This document shows positions 44,491 through 53,294 of a DNA stretch of 64,000 bases, one piece after another (the stretch's first letter is position 1; every line of letters begins with the position of its first letter). The translations under genes were made by a program, and so were the position numbers. Location: contig CAZOZM010000002.1 of NCBI GenBank assembly GCA_964584255.1, forward strand, positions 1 through 64,000, given 5' to 3'. Below the pieces are notes generated by a model. The model did not search any database and was not told the DNA's origin. It saw only the letters and a list, made by a program, of their open reading frames with translations. This DNA is from UBA3775 sp964584255. Lineage in GTDB: Bacteria > Bacillota > Clostridia > Lachnospirales > Lachnospiraceae.

Positions 44491-45183
44491 TTAGCCAAGC
44501 TTTGCAGGATTAACCTTGATTCCAGGGCCCATTGTTGAAGCTACTGTTACGCTTCTTAAATACTGACCCTTTGCAGCTGCCGGCTTAGCCTTGATGATAG
44601 CACCCATAAGAGCCTGGAAGTTGTCTGCGAGCTGTTCCTCTGTGAAAGATGCCTTTCCAACAGGAACATGGATAATGTTTGCTTTATCAAGACGATATTC
44701 AATCTTACCTGCTTTGATATCGTTGATAGCCTTTGTAACGTCCATTGTTACTGTTCCGGCCTTAGGGTTTGGCATTAATCCCTTTGGTCCGAGTACACGA
44801 CCGAGACGTCCTACAGCACCCATCATGTCAGGTGTTGCAACTACAACATCAAAATCAAACCAGTTTTCTTTTGTAATCTTCTGTACGGTTTCATCATCAC
44901 CGATGTAATCAGCGCCTGCAGCAAGAGCTTCGTCAACCTTTGTTCCCTTTGCAAATACGAGAACCTTTACAGTCTTACCTGTTCCGTGTGGTAATACTAC
45001 TGCACCACGAACCTGCTGATCTGCATGACGTCCGTCAACGCCGAGACGGATATGAGCTTCAATAGTCTCATCAAATTTAGCTGTTGCTGTTTTCTTGAGA
45101 ATTGCCATTGCTTCAGGAACTTCGTACTGAGCACCCTTTGTTATAAGCTTGGCAGCCTCATTATATTTCTTTCCTCTTTTCAT
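44491..45183 (-). CDS. rplA: 50S ribosomal protein L1
   Basis: A 230-aa L1-stalk protein involved in E-site tRNA release. The VATPDMMGAVGRLGRVLGPK signature is present. The start at 45183 is chosen for AGGAGG 6 bases upstream; a frame from 45219 would include spacer. Follows rplK by 68 bases; the rplJL promoter lies after it. Confidence 0.96.
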   Translation of the reverse strand: MKRGKKYNEAAKLITKGAQYEVPEAMAILKKTATAKFDETIEAHIRLGVDGRHADQQVRGAVVLPHGTGKTVKVLVFAKGTKVDEALAAGADYIGDDETVQKITKENWFDFDVVVATPDMMGAVGRLGRVLGPKGLMPNPKAGTVTMDVTKAINDIKAGKIEYRLDKANIIHVPVGKASFTEEQLADNFQALMGAIIKAKPAAAKGQYLRSVTVASTMGPGIKVNPAKLG

Positions 45184-45251
45184 ATATGACCTCCTGGTGG
45201 TAATTGCGGAACACTCCAAGGTGTTCCTTCCACTTCACAATTTACTAAAAA

Positions 45252-45677
45252 TTAATCTTCAACAACGATACCCATACTTCTTGCTGTACCGGCGATCATG
45301 CTGATTGCTGCCTCAAGGCTTCCTGCGTTAAGATCAGGCATTTTTGTCTCAGCAATTTTCTGAACATCTGCCTTGCTGATCTTTGCAACCTTTGTCTTGT
45401 TAGGTGTGCCTGATCCGCTTTCAATCTTGCATGCCTTCTTGAGAAGAACTGCTGCAGGTGGTGTTTTTGTAATGAAGCTGAAGCTTCTGTCCTGATATAC
45501 AGTAATAACTACAGGAATGATAAGACCTTCCTGACCTGCTGTTCTTGCGTTAAATTCCTTAGTAAACTGAACGATGTTTACACCGTGCTGACCAAGTGCC
45601 GGACCTACAGGAGGAGCCGGTGTTGCCTTAGCAGCCGGAATCTGTAATTTGATGTAACCTGTAACTTTCTTTGCCAT
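45252..45677 (-). CDS. rplK: 50S ribosomal protein L11
   Basis: A 141-aa protein of the GTPase-associated centre. The PAPPVGPALGQHGVNIVQF motif and the C-terminal rRNA-binding domain (IAGTARSMGIVV) are present. AGGAGG lies 7 bases before the ATG. Its 123-base upstream gap contains two stem-loops (CCGTTTA/TAAACGG and TGTCCG/CGGACA, 45729-45780) without T-runs. Confidence 0.96.
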   Translation of the reverse strand: MAKKVTGYIKLQIPAAKATPAPPVGPALGQHGVNIVQFTKEFNARTAGQEGLIIPVVITVYQDRSFSFITKTPPAAVLLKKACKIESGSGTPNKTKVAKISKADVQKIAETKMPDLNAGSLEAAISMIAGTARSMGIVVED

Positions 45678-45800
45678 ATTAGCGTACCTCCTAAAAATGT
45701 GGTGTTATCGGAAGAATCCTCCCACTTACCGTTTAGTTACATTTTAAACGGCAACTTATGTCCGCTGCCTTTACGGACAATGGTTCTTTTTTTCGCGTTG

Positions 45801-46325
45801 CTAACGCTCAACTCTTACTTCGTTAAAACCAATCTCAACCGGAGTTTCACGGCCAAACATGTCAACACTTATCGTAAGTGACTGTTTTCCGAAATTGATC
45901 GCTTTGATGACTCCCTGAGTATCAAGCCATGCACCGCTTATTACGGTTACTGTCTCACCCTCAACAAAGTCAACATTTATTACTTCATTGTCAGAAGTAA
46001 TTCCCATGGATCTCATTTCATCTTCACCAAGCGGAACCGGTTTTGATCCCGGGCCGACAAATCCTGTGACACCTCTGGTATTTCTAACGACATACCATGT
46101 ATCATCATTCATTATCATGTTAAGAAGTACATAACCCGGAAAAAGTTTCTTCTGAGTTCTCTTCTTAACTCCGTTTTTGGTTTCGATTACATCCTGCATA
46201 GGAACACTGACTTCAAGAATCTGATCCTGAAGCCCACGATTTTCTATCGTTTTTTCGATGTTAGCTTTTACTTTGTTTTCATATCCCGAGTAGGTATGAA
46301 CTACGTACCATTTTGCCTCTGCCAT
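45801..46325 (-). CDS. nusG: Transcription termination/antitermination factor NusG
   Basis: A 174-aa transcription factor binding RNA polymerase through its N-terminal NGN domain (WYVVHTYSGYENKV) and Rho or S10 through the C-terminal KOW domain (about 125-174). The LFPGYVLLNM motif is intact. It lies 18 bases after secE. Rho is encoded about 15 kb away in the same window. Confidence 0.96.
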   Translation of the reverse strand: MAEAKWYVVHTYSGYENKVKANIEKTIENRGLQDQILEVSVPMQDVIETKNGVKKRTQKKLFPGYVLLNMIMNDDTWYVVRNTRGVTGFVGPGSKPVPLGEDEMRSMGITSDNEVINVDFVEGETVTVISGAWLDTQGVIKAINFGKQSLTISVDMFGRETPVEIGFNEVRVER

Positions 46326-46343
46326 ATCATCACCTTTATCCTA

Positions 46344-46544
46344 TCAGATAATCAAATCAATGCCATACTTCACAACATAGTCAATAAGTACAATAAGTAC
46401 TGCCAGGATAACGGTAACAACAAATACAGCAATCGTTTCTCTTACCAGTGAACGTTTGTCAGGCCAGATAATCTTTTTGAACTCTGCCTTGATTCCGCTC
46501 CACCAGCTTGTTTTCTTTGCTGATGTTTCTTTGTTCTCGCTCAT
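46344..46544 (-). CDS. secE: Preprotein translocase subunit SecE
   Basis: A 66-aa single-span SecE of the Firmicutes type. The amphipathic segment with FKKIIWPDKRSLVRET precedes the transmembrane helix (about 39-60). Partner of SecY and SecG in the translocon. Between rpmG and nusG as in most Firmicutes. Confidence 0.95.
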   Translation of the reverse strand: MSENKETSAKKTSWWSGIKAEFKKIIWPDKRSLVRETIAVFVVTVILAVLIVLIDYVVKYGIDLII

Positions 46545-46571
46545 ATCAAATCCTTTCTAAGCAGTAAATAC

Positions 46572-46721
46572 TTACTTTGTTTCCTTATGCAATGTATGTT
46601 TCTTGCAAAATCTACAGTACTTTTTGGTCTCCATCCTATCCGGATGGTTTTTCTTTTCTTTTGTCATGTTGTAATTACGCTGCTTACAATCCGTACATGC
46701 TAATGTAATTTTTACTCGCAC
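46572..46721 (-). CDS. rpmG: 50S ribosomal protein L33
   Basis: A 49-aa ribosomal protein below the usual ORF cutoff. It starts with GTG at 46721, 8 bases after GGAGG, and reads VRVKITLACTDCKQRNYNMT through KNHPDRMETKKYCRFCKKHT. The CTDC and CRFC pairs form the zinc-binding form of L33. First gene of the rpmG-secE-nusG unit. Confidence 0.95.
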   Translation of the reverse strand: MRVKITLACTDCKQRNYNMTKEKKNHPDRMETKKYCRFCKKHTLHKETK

Positions 46722-46781
46722 AACTTCTACCTCCGTTTATATTTTTAGGCATAAAAAAAAGACCTCTTCCATAGCCATATA

Positions 46782-46811
46782 ACAATATCACAGCCATTGG
46801 ATTAATGTCAA
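46782..46811 (-). promoter_or_regulatory. Promoter of rpmG-secE-nusG
   Basis: On the minus strand a perfect TTGACA (46811-46806) and TATTGT (46787-46782) have 18-base spacing, about 60 bases upstream of rpmG. Confidence 0.7.
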
Positions 46812-46938
46812 CTCTTTTTTGAAAATCTTTTTCAATTTAAGCAAAAAAAGCAGTTTCAATGCCAATTTTATCGTTTTATGGTCTCAAAGTCCCATAAATT
46901 ATCCTTTTCAGGTCAGCCGGTTTTATATCCTTATAATA

Positions 46939-46975
46939 CCATGCACGGGTTCCGACAGACAGAACTTGTGCATGG
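46939..46975 (-). terminator. Stem-loop after the 287-aa membrane protein
   Basis: The 8-base perfect stem CCATGCAC/GTGCATGG with a further GTTC/GAAC inside lies 20 bases after the stop. No T-run follows on the minus strand, so termination here is uncertain. Confidence 0.4.
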
Positions 46976-46995
46976 CACCGGATAATTAATTTTAT

Positions 46996-47859
46996 TTACA
47001 TTTCCTCAGGGCCGTTATAATCCTCGTCCTCATCACTCTCCACAAGCGGTATCAGACTTGCTGCAATAACACCTTTTCCCCTTTGTTTTATATAGATGTA
47101 ACCAATACTGCTGAACGTGACCGCACCAAGGAAATTGACAAACAGATCCTTAATGGTATCTTTTAGTCCGACATCCAGATATCCGCCATCTATCTCCATC
47201 ATTTTACCGTCATCATAAATTATTATCGTTTTATCGATATCATTCACTCTGACAGGAATATTACTGTTCGTTTCATCCAGATATACGGAAGAAACGCTTT
47301 TTACAAGTGTATCTTTCTGCATATCCATGCTGAACGCATGATCAATCGAATATTCAACAAATTCCCACATAATACCTATTGTCATCGAAAAGCAAAAGGC
47401 AACAAGTGCAAGAAATCCTGCCGAAAGCTGGAACGTAAACCGTTTTTTTCTGTTAAACAGGTCAACCAGACAAAACCCGAAGGCCGCAAACATAAAACCG
47501 TTGACTGTATGCAGCATGGTATCCCAAAACTTGTACTTAACATAGTAACATTCTATTTCGCCGAGTATTTCCGCACAGAAAACAAACAGATAAACAACTA
47601 TTTCAAGTGCGGTCGGAAGGTCTATCCTAAAGTTTTTTTCGAAAAAAGGCGGAATCAGAAACAGTATACAGGCCAAAACACAAATCAGACAGCTTTCCCA
47701 CTGTTGATTCATTGCAGACCTGATAAAAACTCCTATCGTAAGAACCTGCATCAGAACGTAAATTCTAAAAGCCTTCTTGTTGCTCTTTGCCTGTTCAATA
47801 AGAGACATATATATATCGGCAATTCTCCCTATTTTTTTTGGTTTTTGTTTTCTGCTCAT
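46996..47859 (-). CDS. Integral membrane protein, DUF2238/YjdF-like
   Basis: A 287-aa protein with about six transmembrane helices. The segment YKFWDTMLHTVNGFMFAAFG and the MWEFVEYSIDH motif resemble the DUF2238/YjdF family, assigned tentatively. A loop of about 65 residues (about 180-240) and an acidic C-terminus (DEDEDYNGPEE) are extra-membrane. Function unknown. GAGGA lies 6 bases before the ATG. Monocistronic. Confidence 0.6.
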   Translation of the reverse strand: MSRKQKPKKIGRIADIYMSLIEQAKSNKKAFRIYVLMQVLTIGVFIRSAMNQQWESCLICVLACILFLIPPFFEKNFRIDLPTALEIVVYLFVFCAEILGEIECYYVKYKFWDTMLHTVNGFMFAAFGFCLVDLFNRKKRFTFQLSAGFLALVAFCFSMTIGIMWEFVEYSIDHAFSMDMQKDTLVKSVSSVYLDETNSNIPVRVNDIDKTIIIYDDGKMMEIDGGYLDVGLKDTIKDLFVNFLGAVTFSSIGYIYIKQRGKGVIAASLIPLVESDEDEDYNGPEEM

Positions 47860-48162
47860 AAAATCCTCTGTCTAATTTTATCCTTTCAGGGCTGCGATTA
47901 TACCTTAAAATTCATTTGTTTAACCGTTCCCAAAACAACTGTTTTGTTTTAACCGGATAAGAGATTATCCCGTAACGATAAAATATGATAAATGCTTTTT
48001 CTTTACTATTCAAGGACTTTATTCTTTTTTTATATCTTTGAAAACCATATGTCTTCAGAACCGGAATTTCATCGGGGAAATTCCGGTAACTTCACAGCCG
48101 TTGACATGTAAAAAAATTTTTTCACGATGCTTCCACTCATTTCCGCCATCGACACGCCTGTA
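47860..48162. other. Intergenic region upstream of the 287-aa gene
   Basis: No gene was found in about 300 bases. On the minus strand TTGAAT (48013-48008) and TATCAT (47990-47985) have 17-base spacing and could drive the membrane protein. A GGATAA/TTATCC stem-loop lies at 47955-47970, and a perfect 10-base stem (CCGGAATTTC/GAAATTCCGG) at 48061-48086 lies about 75 bases after the carD stop and may end its transcript. Confidence 0.5.
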
Positions 48163-48672
48163 TCAGACTGTAATTTCATCCAGACGCTTCTGTATGCATT
48201 CATCCACTTTTTCTTTATCCATCTCCAACACAATTGAAAGCTCCGACAACAGCTCTTCCTCAACCTGCCTGTAGTATCTCTCGTCCATACTGGTGATTTT
48301 TCTGCCTGCCTTTGCTCTTTCCCTTTTCCTCAGGTCAAGAGTTCTTATTATACCGCACCACTGACGCGGATCACAGGAAATAAATGCCTTTTTATACGTT
48401 TCCTCCCTCTGTCTGTCATCCTTTACTTCAAGCGGCTCTATTTCAGGGAGTGCATCAATGAGCTTCTGCGCCTCTTCACGACTCATAACCCGTCTCATTA
48501 CAACCTTGTCATTATCAACAGGTGTAAAAATAATTCGCGCATTCTTAGCAGAAGGTATGAGTTTATAATACATACGATCGCTTTTCATGCCGCTCATCCC
48601 CATCTTTGTAATGTCTTCCACCTTGCACACGCCATTATTTCCGTACACTACATACTCACCTATTTCAAACAT
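48163..48672 (-). CDS. CarD/CdnL family transcription regulator
   Basis: A 169-aa RNA-polymerase-binding protein that stabilises open complexes. The N-terminal RNA-polymerase-interacting domain (MFEIGEYVVYGNNGVCKVED) and the C-terminal helical domain (from about residue 70, ending EKVDECIQKRLDEI) are typical. The start at 48672 is chosen for GGAGG 5 bases upstream; the open frame to 48777 is leader. Usual length for Clostridia. Confidence 0.88.
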   Translation of the reverse strand: MFEIGEYVVYGNNGVCKVEDITKMGMSGMKSDRMYYKLIPSAKNARIIFTPVDNDKVVMRRVMSREEAQKLIDALPEIEPLEVKDDRQREETYKKAFISCDPRQWCGIIRTLDLRKRERAKAGRKITSMDERYYRQVEEELLSELSIVLEMDKEKVDECIQKRLDEITV

Positions 48673-49043
48673 TCCTACCTCCATTAACATAAAACATAAC
48701 ACGGGTTTCTGCTTCGTTACAATCAACGGATTCATAACCCGCTCTGTTGTTTTCAAAGCATTCACCTGCAATGACACTTTCCCTGTAAGAACAAAGTACG
48801 TAACAGAAAAAATTCAAAAACTACATAAATATGTTAACAGATTTTTTGTTTTTTTGTAAGCACAAATTTCTTGTTTCGGCTATATAGAGAGTTTTTTTAA
48901 TGCATTATATATGGTATGTGCATTAATTTCTGACAATTTAACAATTTTCAGCAAGAAAACATTCTCTATCTGCCCGTATTTATTATCTTGTTATCCCGGC
49001 AGCTTCGAATTCATCAGAAATCCGGGAATATCCCCTTTTCATC
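48673..49043. other. AT-rich leader region of the carD-like gene
   Basis: No gene was found in these 371 bases. They hold a CGGGTT/AACCCG stem-loop near the carD start, long T/A runs and a TTGTCA...TATAAT pair with non-optimal 21-base spacing. No clear promoter can be assigned. Confidence 0.4.
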
Positions 49044-50240
49044 TTACTGTTTTGACAACACACTGTTAATAAACTGTTTTGCCCCTCTTGCCGAACGGCC
49101 GCCCTTCTCAAGCGCAAATCTTTCCGCAAGCATATCCAATTCCTCTTTGTCCATTGAAATTCCGTTTTCTTTTGCAAGTGACTCGACAATTTCAAGATAA
49201 CATGCTTTATCCGGTTTTCCGAAAGTTACCTTAAGTCCGAATCTTTCAGAAAGAGAAATTGTTTCCTGAATCGTATCATTTCTGTGAATATCATCACCAT
49301 CACGATCGGAAAAGCTTTCTTTTACAAGATGTCTGCGGTTACTTGTGGCATAAATAACGATATTATTTGCCCTTGCCGAAACAGATCCCTCAAGAATCGC
49401 CTTTAATGCACCAAAATCATCATCATTTTTATTGAATGTAAGGTCATCAATGAAAAGAATGAATTTCAAAGGCACACTGTTAAGTTCGTCAGTTATTGCA
49501 GGGATTTCCCAGAGCTGTTCCTTTCTTATTTCAACAATTCTCAATCCCTCATCCTTAAATTCATTAACCACAGCCTTTACCGTTGAAGATTTACCCGTTC
49601 CCGCATCACCAAAAAGCAGTGCATTTGCAGCCGGTCTGCCTGCAAGAAGCGCTTTCGTATTATCAATTATCTGCTGTCTCTCATACTTGTAGCCGTAAAG
49701 ATCGGAAAGTCTCTGTCCGTCCGGGTGCTTAACCGGAACCAGTTTTTCATCCTTAACATAGAATACGTGATATTTGGCATATATTCCGTATCCGTACTTG
49801 GATATGTTTCTGATTCTGTCAAAATACTCCTCAACAAAATCATATGCCGTATTGTTCCACTTAGGAAGATAACCGTTGTAGTTAATATCAGATGCCAGTT
49901 CCTCCGGAGTGATTGCAGAGATTTTCTCGAAAATTTTCAATTCTTCCCTAACACACTGCTCCAGGAGTTCCGAAACCTGCTTACCCATTGCACACCTTTT
50001 TATGTAGGTGTTTTCATCATTTATTATGAGATTAAGAACATAATCACTCAGATTCTCTGAATTTTTATAGAGTCTGCCTGCAAATTCAGAATACAAATCA
50101 ACAAGAATGTAAGAGTTTTCTTTATCTTTCAATGCCGCAAGATACACCTCAAGAGCCTCAATAACAGGATCTTTAAGAGTATCCCTGAAAATTGTCACTG
50201 CATGCATTTCCTTATTAAGTTCATTCAGTTTTTCGTTCAT
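49044..50240 (-). CDS. DUF815 family AAA+ ATPase
   Basis: A 398-aa predicted ATPase. An N-terminal helical region (1-150) precedes the nucleotide-binding core with Walker A GDAGTGKS (211-218), Walker B FILFIDDLTF and the ATSNRRHLV sensor segment, all characteristic of DUF815 (VPS4-like AAA fold). Its partner is unknown. The start at 50240 has a weak GGAAAG upstream. Monocistronic. Confidence 0.85.
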   Translation of the reverse strand: MNEKLNELNKEMHAVTIFRDTLKDPVIEALEVYLAALKDKENSYILVDLYSEFAGRLYKNSENLSDYVLNLIINDENTYIKRCAMGKQVSELLEQCVREELKIFEKISAITPEELASDINYNGYLPKWNNTAYDFVEEYFDRIRNISKYGYGIYAKYHVFYVKDEKLVPVKHPDGQRLSDLYGYKYERQQIIDNTKALLAGRPAANALLFGDAGTGKSSTVKAVVNEFKDEGLRIVEIRKEQLWEIPAITDELNSVPLKFILFIDDLTFNKNDDDFGALKAILEGSVSARANNIVIYATSNRRHLVKESFSDRDGDDIHRNDTIQETISLSERFGLKVTFGKPDKACYLEIVESLAKENGISMDKEELDMLAERFALEKGGRSARGAKQFINSVLSKQ

Positions 50241-50424
50241 TTTCTTTCCGTTACGCACTCAGCATCTGCTCCTGATGTTCTTCAATCCTCCCCGGCATGA
50301 CACTTTATTCCTTCTGATACTTTCCGACGAAACAAAATCAGTGAAACTTAAGTCTCACCTCAGTCACCGGTAATCATAAAGACATCCCGCGTAGTAAATG
50401 TCTGACTTACGTACTTCCTCCTTA

Positions 50425-50457
50425 TAAAAAAGGGCTCTCCCTTAACAGGAGAACCCC
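50425..50457 (-). terminator. Terminator after ilvD
   Basis: The stem GGGTTCTCC/GGAGAGCCC (one mismatch) is followed by TTTTTTA on the minus strand. Confidence 0.85.
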
Positions 50458-50508
50458 AATATTAATATGTAAAACTATCCGGTTCTACCCCTTACCCGGA
50501 TTTATGTT

Positions 50509-52167
50509 CTATTTGTTGAGAATTGCTCCCTCAGCTCCACTTGAAACAAGCGCTGCATATCTCTTGAGATAGCCTGAAAGTTCCTTTTTCTTAGGAACGA
50601 AAGCTGCCATTCTTCGGTCTATTTCTTCCTGTGGAACCTTAAGTTCAAGTTTATTTGCAGGAATGTCTATTGAAATTATGTCTCCATCTTCGACAATTCC
50701 TATCATGCCGCCATCAGCCGCTTCAGGTGAAACATGTCCGATACACGCTCCTCTTGTTGCTCCGGAAAAACGTCCGTCAGTGATAAGCGCAACACTGCTT
50801 CCGAGTCCCATTCCCATGATTGCCGAAGTAGGATTGAGCATCTCTCTCATTCCCGGGCCTCCCTTAGGACCTTCATACCTGATTACGACAACATCACCGG
50901 CAACAATCTTTCCTGCATCTATGGCTGCCTGCGCATCTTCTTCTGAGTCAAATACCTTTGCAGGACCTTCATGCACAAGCATTTCAGGAACAACCGCCGA
51001 ACGTTTTACAACAGCACCGTCCATTGCAAGGTTTCCTCTGAGAACCGCAATTCCGCCGGTCTGACTGTAAGGATTGTCAATCGGGCGAATTGTCTCAGGG
51101 TCTGTATTCACACATCCGCTGATATTTTCGCCAACCGTCTTTCCTGTACATGTAATACATTCAGTTTCAATAAGACCCTTCTTTGTAAGCTCATTCATTA
51201 CTGCATAAACACCGCCGGCTTCATTAAGATCTTCCATATATGTACGGCCTGCAGGAGCAAGATGACAGAGATTAGGTGTAACAGAGCTGATTCCGTTTGC
51301 AATGTCAAGATTGAGCCTGATTCCACATTCATTTGCAATTGCAGGAAGGTGAAGCATGGAATTGGTTGAGCATCCGAGTGCCATATCAACGGTAAGAGCG
51401 TTTTTAAATGCCTTTTCAGTCATTATGTCTCTTGGTTTAATATCATTTTTTACAAGCTCCATAATCTGCATTCCGGCATGTTTTGCAAGTTCTATTCTCT
51501 GTGAATATACGGCAGGAATTGTTCCGTTTCCGCGAAGTCCCATACCAAGAACCTCAGTAAGACAGTTCATTGAGTTTGCAGTATACATACCTGAACATGA
51601 ACCGCATGTAGGACATGTCTTGCACTCATATTCAAGAAGCTTTTCATCATCTATCGTTCCGGCATTATACTGACCCACTGCCTCGAACATACTTGAGAGT
51701 GAAGTCTTTTTGCCGCCGACACGACCTGCAAGCATAGGACCGCCGCTTACGAAAATTGTAGGAATATTAAGTCTTCCTGCTGCCATAAGAAGTCCCGGAA
51801 CGTTCTTGTCACAGTTTGGAACCATTACAAGACCGTCAAATCCGTGTGCCGAAGCCATTGCTTCCGTTGAGTCTGCAATAAGATCTCTGGTTACGAGGGA
51901 ATACTTCATTCCCTTATGGCCCATTGCAATTCCGTCACATACTGCAATTGCAGGAAATACTATAGGAGTTCCGCCTGCCATTGCAACACCTAATTTAACG
52001 GCATCAACAATCTTATCAATATTCATATGTCCCGGTACTATTTCATTATATGAGGAAACTATACCAATCATCGGACGATTAAGTTCTTCATTTGTAAGTC
52101 CAAGTGCATGGTAAAGAGAACGATGCGGTGCATTTGCACTGCCGAATTTCAAATTATCGCTTATCAT
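50509..52167 (-). CDS. ilvD: Dihydroxy-acid dehydratase
   Basis: Converts 2,3-dihydroxy-3-methylvalerate and -isovalerate to 2-keto acids in isoleucine and valine synthesis. The 552-aa length fits the bacterial enzyme. Iron-sulfur ligands appear in NCDKNVPG and CPTCGSCSGMYTANSMN; the AVCDGIAMGHKGM and SDGRFSG-like TDGRFSGATRG motifs are present. The start at 52167 has AAAGGA upstream. Alone here: other ilv genes are absent and no T-box leader is visible. Confidence 0.95.
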   Translation of the reverse strand: MISDNLKFGSANAPHRSLYHALGLTNEELNRPMIGIVSSYNEIVPGHMNIDKIVDAVKLGVAMAGGTPIVFPAIAVCDGIAMGHKGMKYSLVTRDLIADSTEAMASAHGFDGLVMVPNCDKNVPGLLMAAGRLNIPTIFVSGGPMLAGRVGGKKTSLSSMFEAVGQYNAGTIDDEKLLEYECKTCPTCGSCSGMYTANSMNCLTEVLGMGLRGNGTIPAVYSQRIELAKHAGMQIMELVKNDIKPRDIMTEKAFKNALTVDMALGCSTNSMLHLPAIANECGIRLNLDIANGISSVTPNLCHLAPAGRTYMEDLNEAGGVYAVMNELTKKGLIETECITCTGKTVGENISGCVNTDPETIRPIDNPYSQTGGIAVLRGNLAMDGAVVKRSAVVPEMLVHEGPAKVFDSEEDAQAAIDAGKIVAGDVVVIRYEGPKGGPGMREMLNPTSAIMGMGLGSSVALITDGRFSGATRGACIGHVSPEAADGGMIGIVEDGDIISIDIPANKLELKVPQEEIDRRMAAFVPKKKELSGYLKRYAALVSSGAEGAILNK

Positions 52168-52218
52168 TTTTGTTCCTTTCTGACATTTTTTACCCATGTC
52201 TGCGAAGATTTATTTTTT

Positions 52219-52246
52219 ATTCTACCACGATTCATATGTTTTTCAA
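52219..52246 (-). promoter_or_regulatory. Promoter of ilvD
   Basis: On the minus strand TTGAAA (52246-52241) and TAGAAT (52224-52219) have 16-base spacing, about 50 bases upstream of the start. Confidence 0.6.
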
Positions 52247-52453
52247 CAGCAAATTTCACAAATTCTCTTCAATCATACCTGTTGATTTCACGCTTTATTT
52301 ATACTTTTTTAATTACTACGGCTTTTTAAATCGGATTTTCTATGCTAAACTAAATTATGTATGTGCTTTTACTGAGAAAGTTATGAAAAAAGCAGCCTAA
52401 GACAGCTTTCCTTTTTCACATACTTTAACAGGCTGCGGAAAAAGAGGATTTTT

Positions 52454-53209
52454 ATGGCCCAGGATATAGAAAATAAAAAAACGGTCCTTGATGATGATGC
52501 CGCCATATATCAGGCATCCGGAGACCGAAACGAAAAGAATTCAGCCTTCAAAAAGTTTTCAACACTTTCCGGAGAAGAAAAGAAACAATATTTCAAAGAC
52601 TATATGTTAAAGCCGATAATCATAGGTGTTGTGGCTGTTGTTCTCGTCGTTGCTTTCATCATAAGTTCATTCAGCAACTCACACTCAATTGCATTCAGAA
52701 TTTCATCTCTCAGCCCTTATTATCTTGAAGATAAAGAGATGAACAGGCTTGCCGAATCCCTCAGCAATTACTGGCAGCTTGAAAAGAAGGAAGTAGTTTC
52801 CTACACCACAGGAATCGGACGGGACAATTTTGTAACACACATGACTGCCGGAACCCTTGACGTTGTAATCGGGGAAAAATCAGAGCTTGAACAATACGGT
52901 CATATGTTTGCTGACCTTGACAGAATTGACGATGAAATAAAAGCTCTTATCCCTGATGAGGCATACTGCGAGCTCACCTACACCTACATGGACAGGAACG
53001 GCAACAGCATCGAAGACACGACAAAAAGTGCCATCTATGTAAAAAATACCGTACTCAAAGACTTCATCGGAAATGACCTTTCAAATGTCGATAAAGAAAA
53101 TCTCGTGATTGTATTCAATGCCGCAAGCCTCAGTGAAAAAGAAGAGCGCAGCGACTATAAAGCAGATTTCATCAGATACCTCTTCGGAGAAATTGAATTT
53201 GAAGAATAA
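52454..53209 (+). CDS. Hypothetical membrane-anchored protein, 251 aa
   Basis: One transmembrane helix (about residues 54-74) separates a 50-residue cytoplasmic segment from a large extracytoplasmic domain (about 75-251). No catalytic motif or family was recognised. The outer domain has mixed alpha/beta character and an acidic C-terminus. Divergent from ilvD; AGAGGA lies before the ATG, and a terminator follows. A 7-base stem-loop (GCAGCCT/AGGCTGC, 52390-52436) lies in its leader. Confidence 0.65.
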   Translation: MAQDIENKKTVLDDDAAIYQASGDRNEKNSAFKKFSTLSGEEKKQYFKDYMLKPIIIGVVAVVLVVAFIISSFSNSHSIAFRISSLSPYYLEDKEMNRLAESLSNYWQLEKKEVVSYTTGIGRDNFVTHMTAGTLDVVIGEKSELEQYGHMFADLDRIDDEIKALIPDEAYCELTYTYMDRNGNSIEDTTKSAIYVKNTVLKDFIGNDLSNVDKENLVIVFNAASLSEKEERSDYKADFIRYLFGEIEFEE

Positions 53210-53213
53210 ACTG

Positions 53214-53257
53214 AAAAAGGTGTAACCTCTGACCTCTGTCGGAGATTACACCTTTTT
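53214..53257. terminator. Bidirectional terminator before asd
   Basis: The 12-base stem AAAAAGGTGTAA/TTACACCTTTTT with a T-rich flank on both strands serves the convergent hypothetical gene and asd. Confidence 0.9.
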
Positions 53258-53294
53258 ATTTTCACCGTATCACATTAAACGGCTGTTTTAAAAT

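Noticed and set aside
46722..46995. tRNA gene before rpmG-secE, as in some Firmicutes
   Set aside because: No cloverleaf or TTCGA arm is present; the region has only a promoter and a stem-loop.
52168..52453. T-box or riboswitch before ilvD
   Set aside because: No T-box core sequence or antiterminator was found; only a simple promoter is visible.
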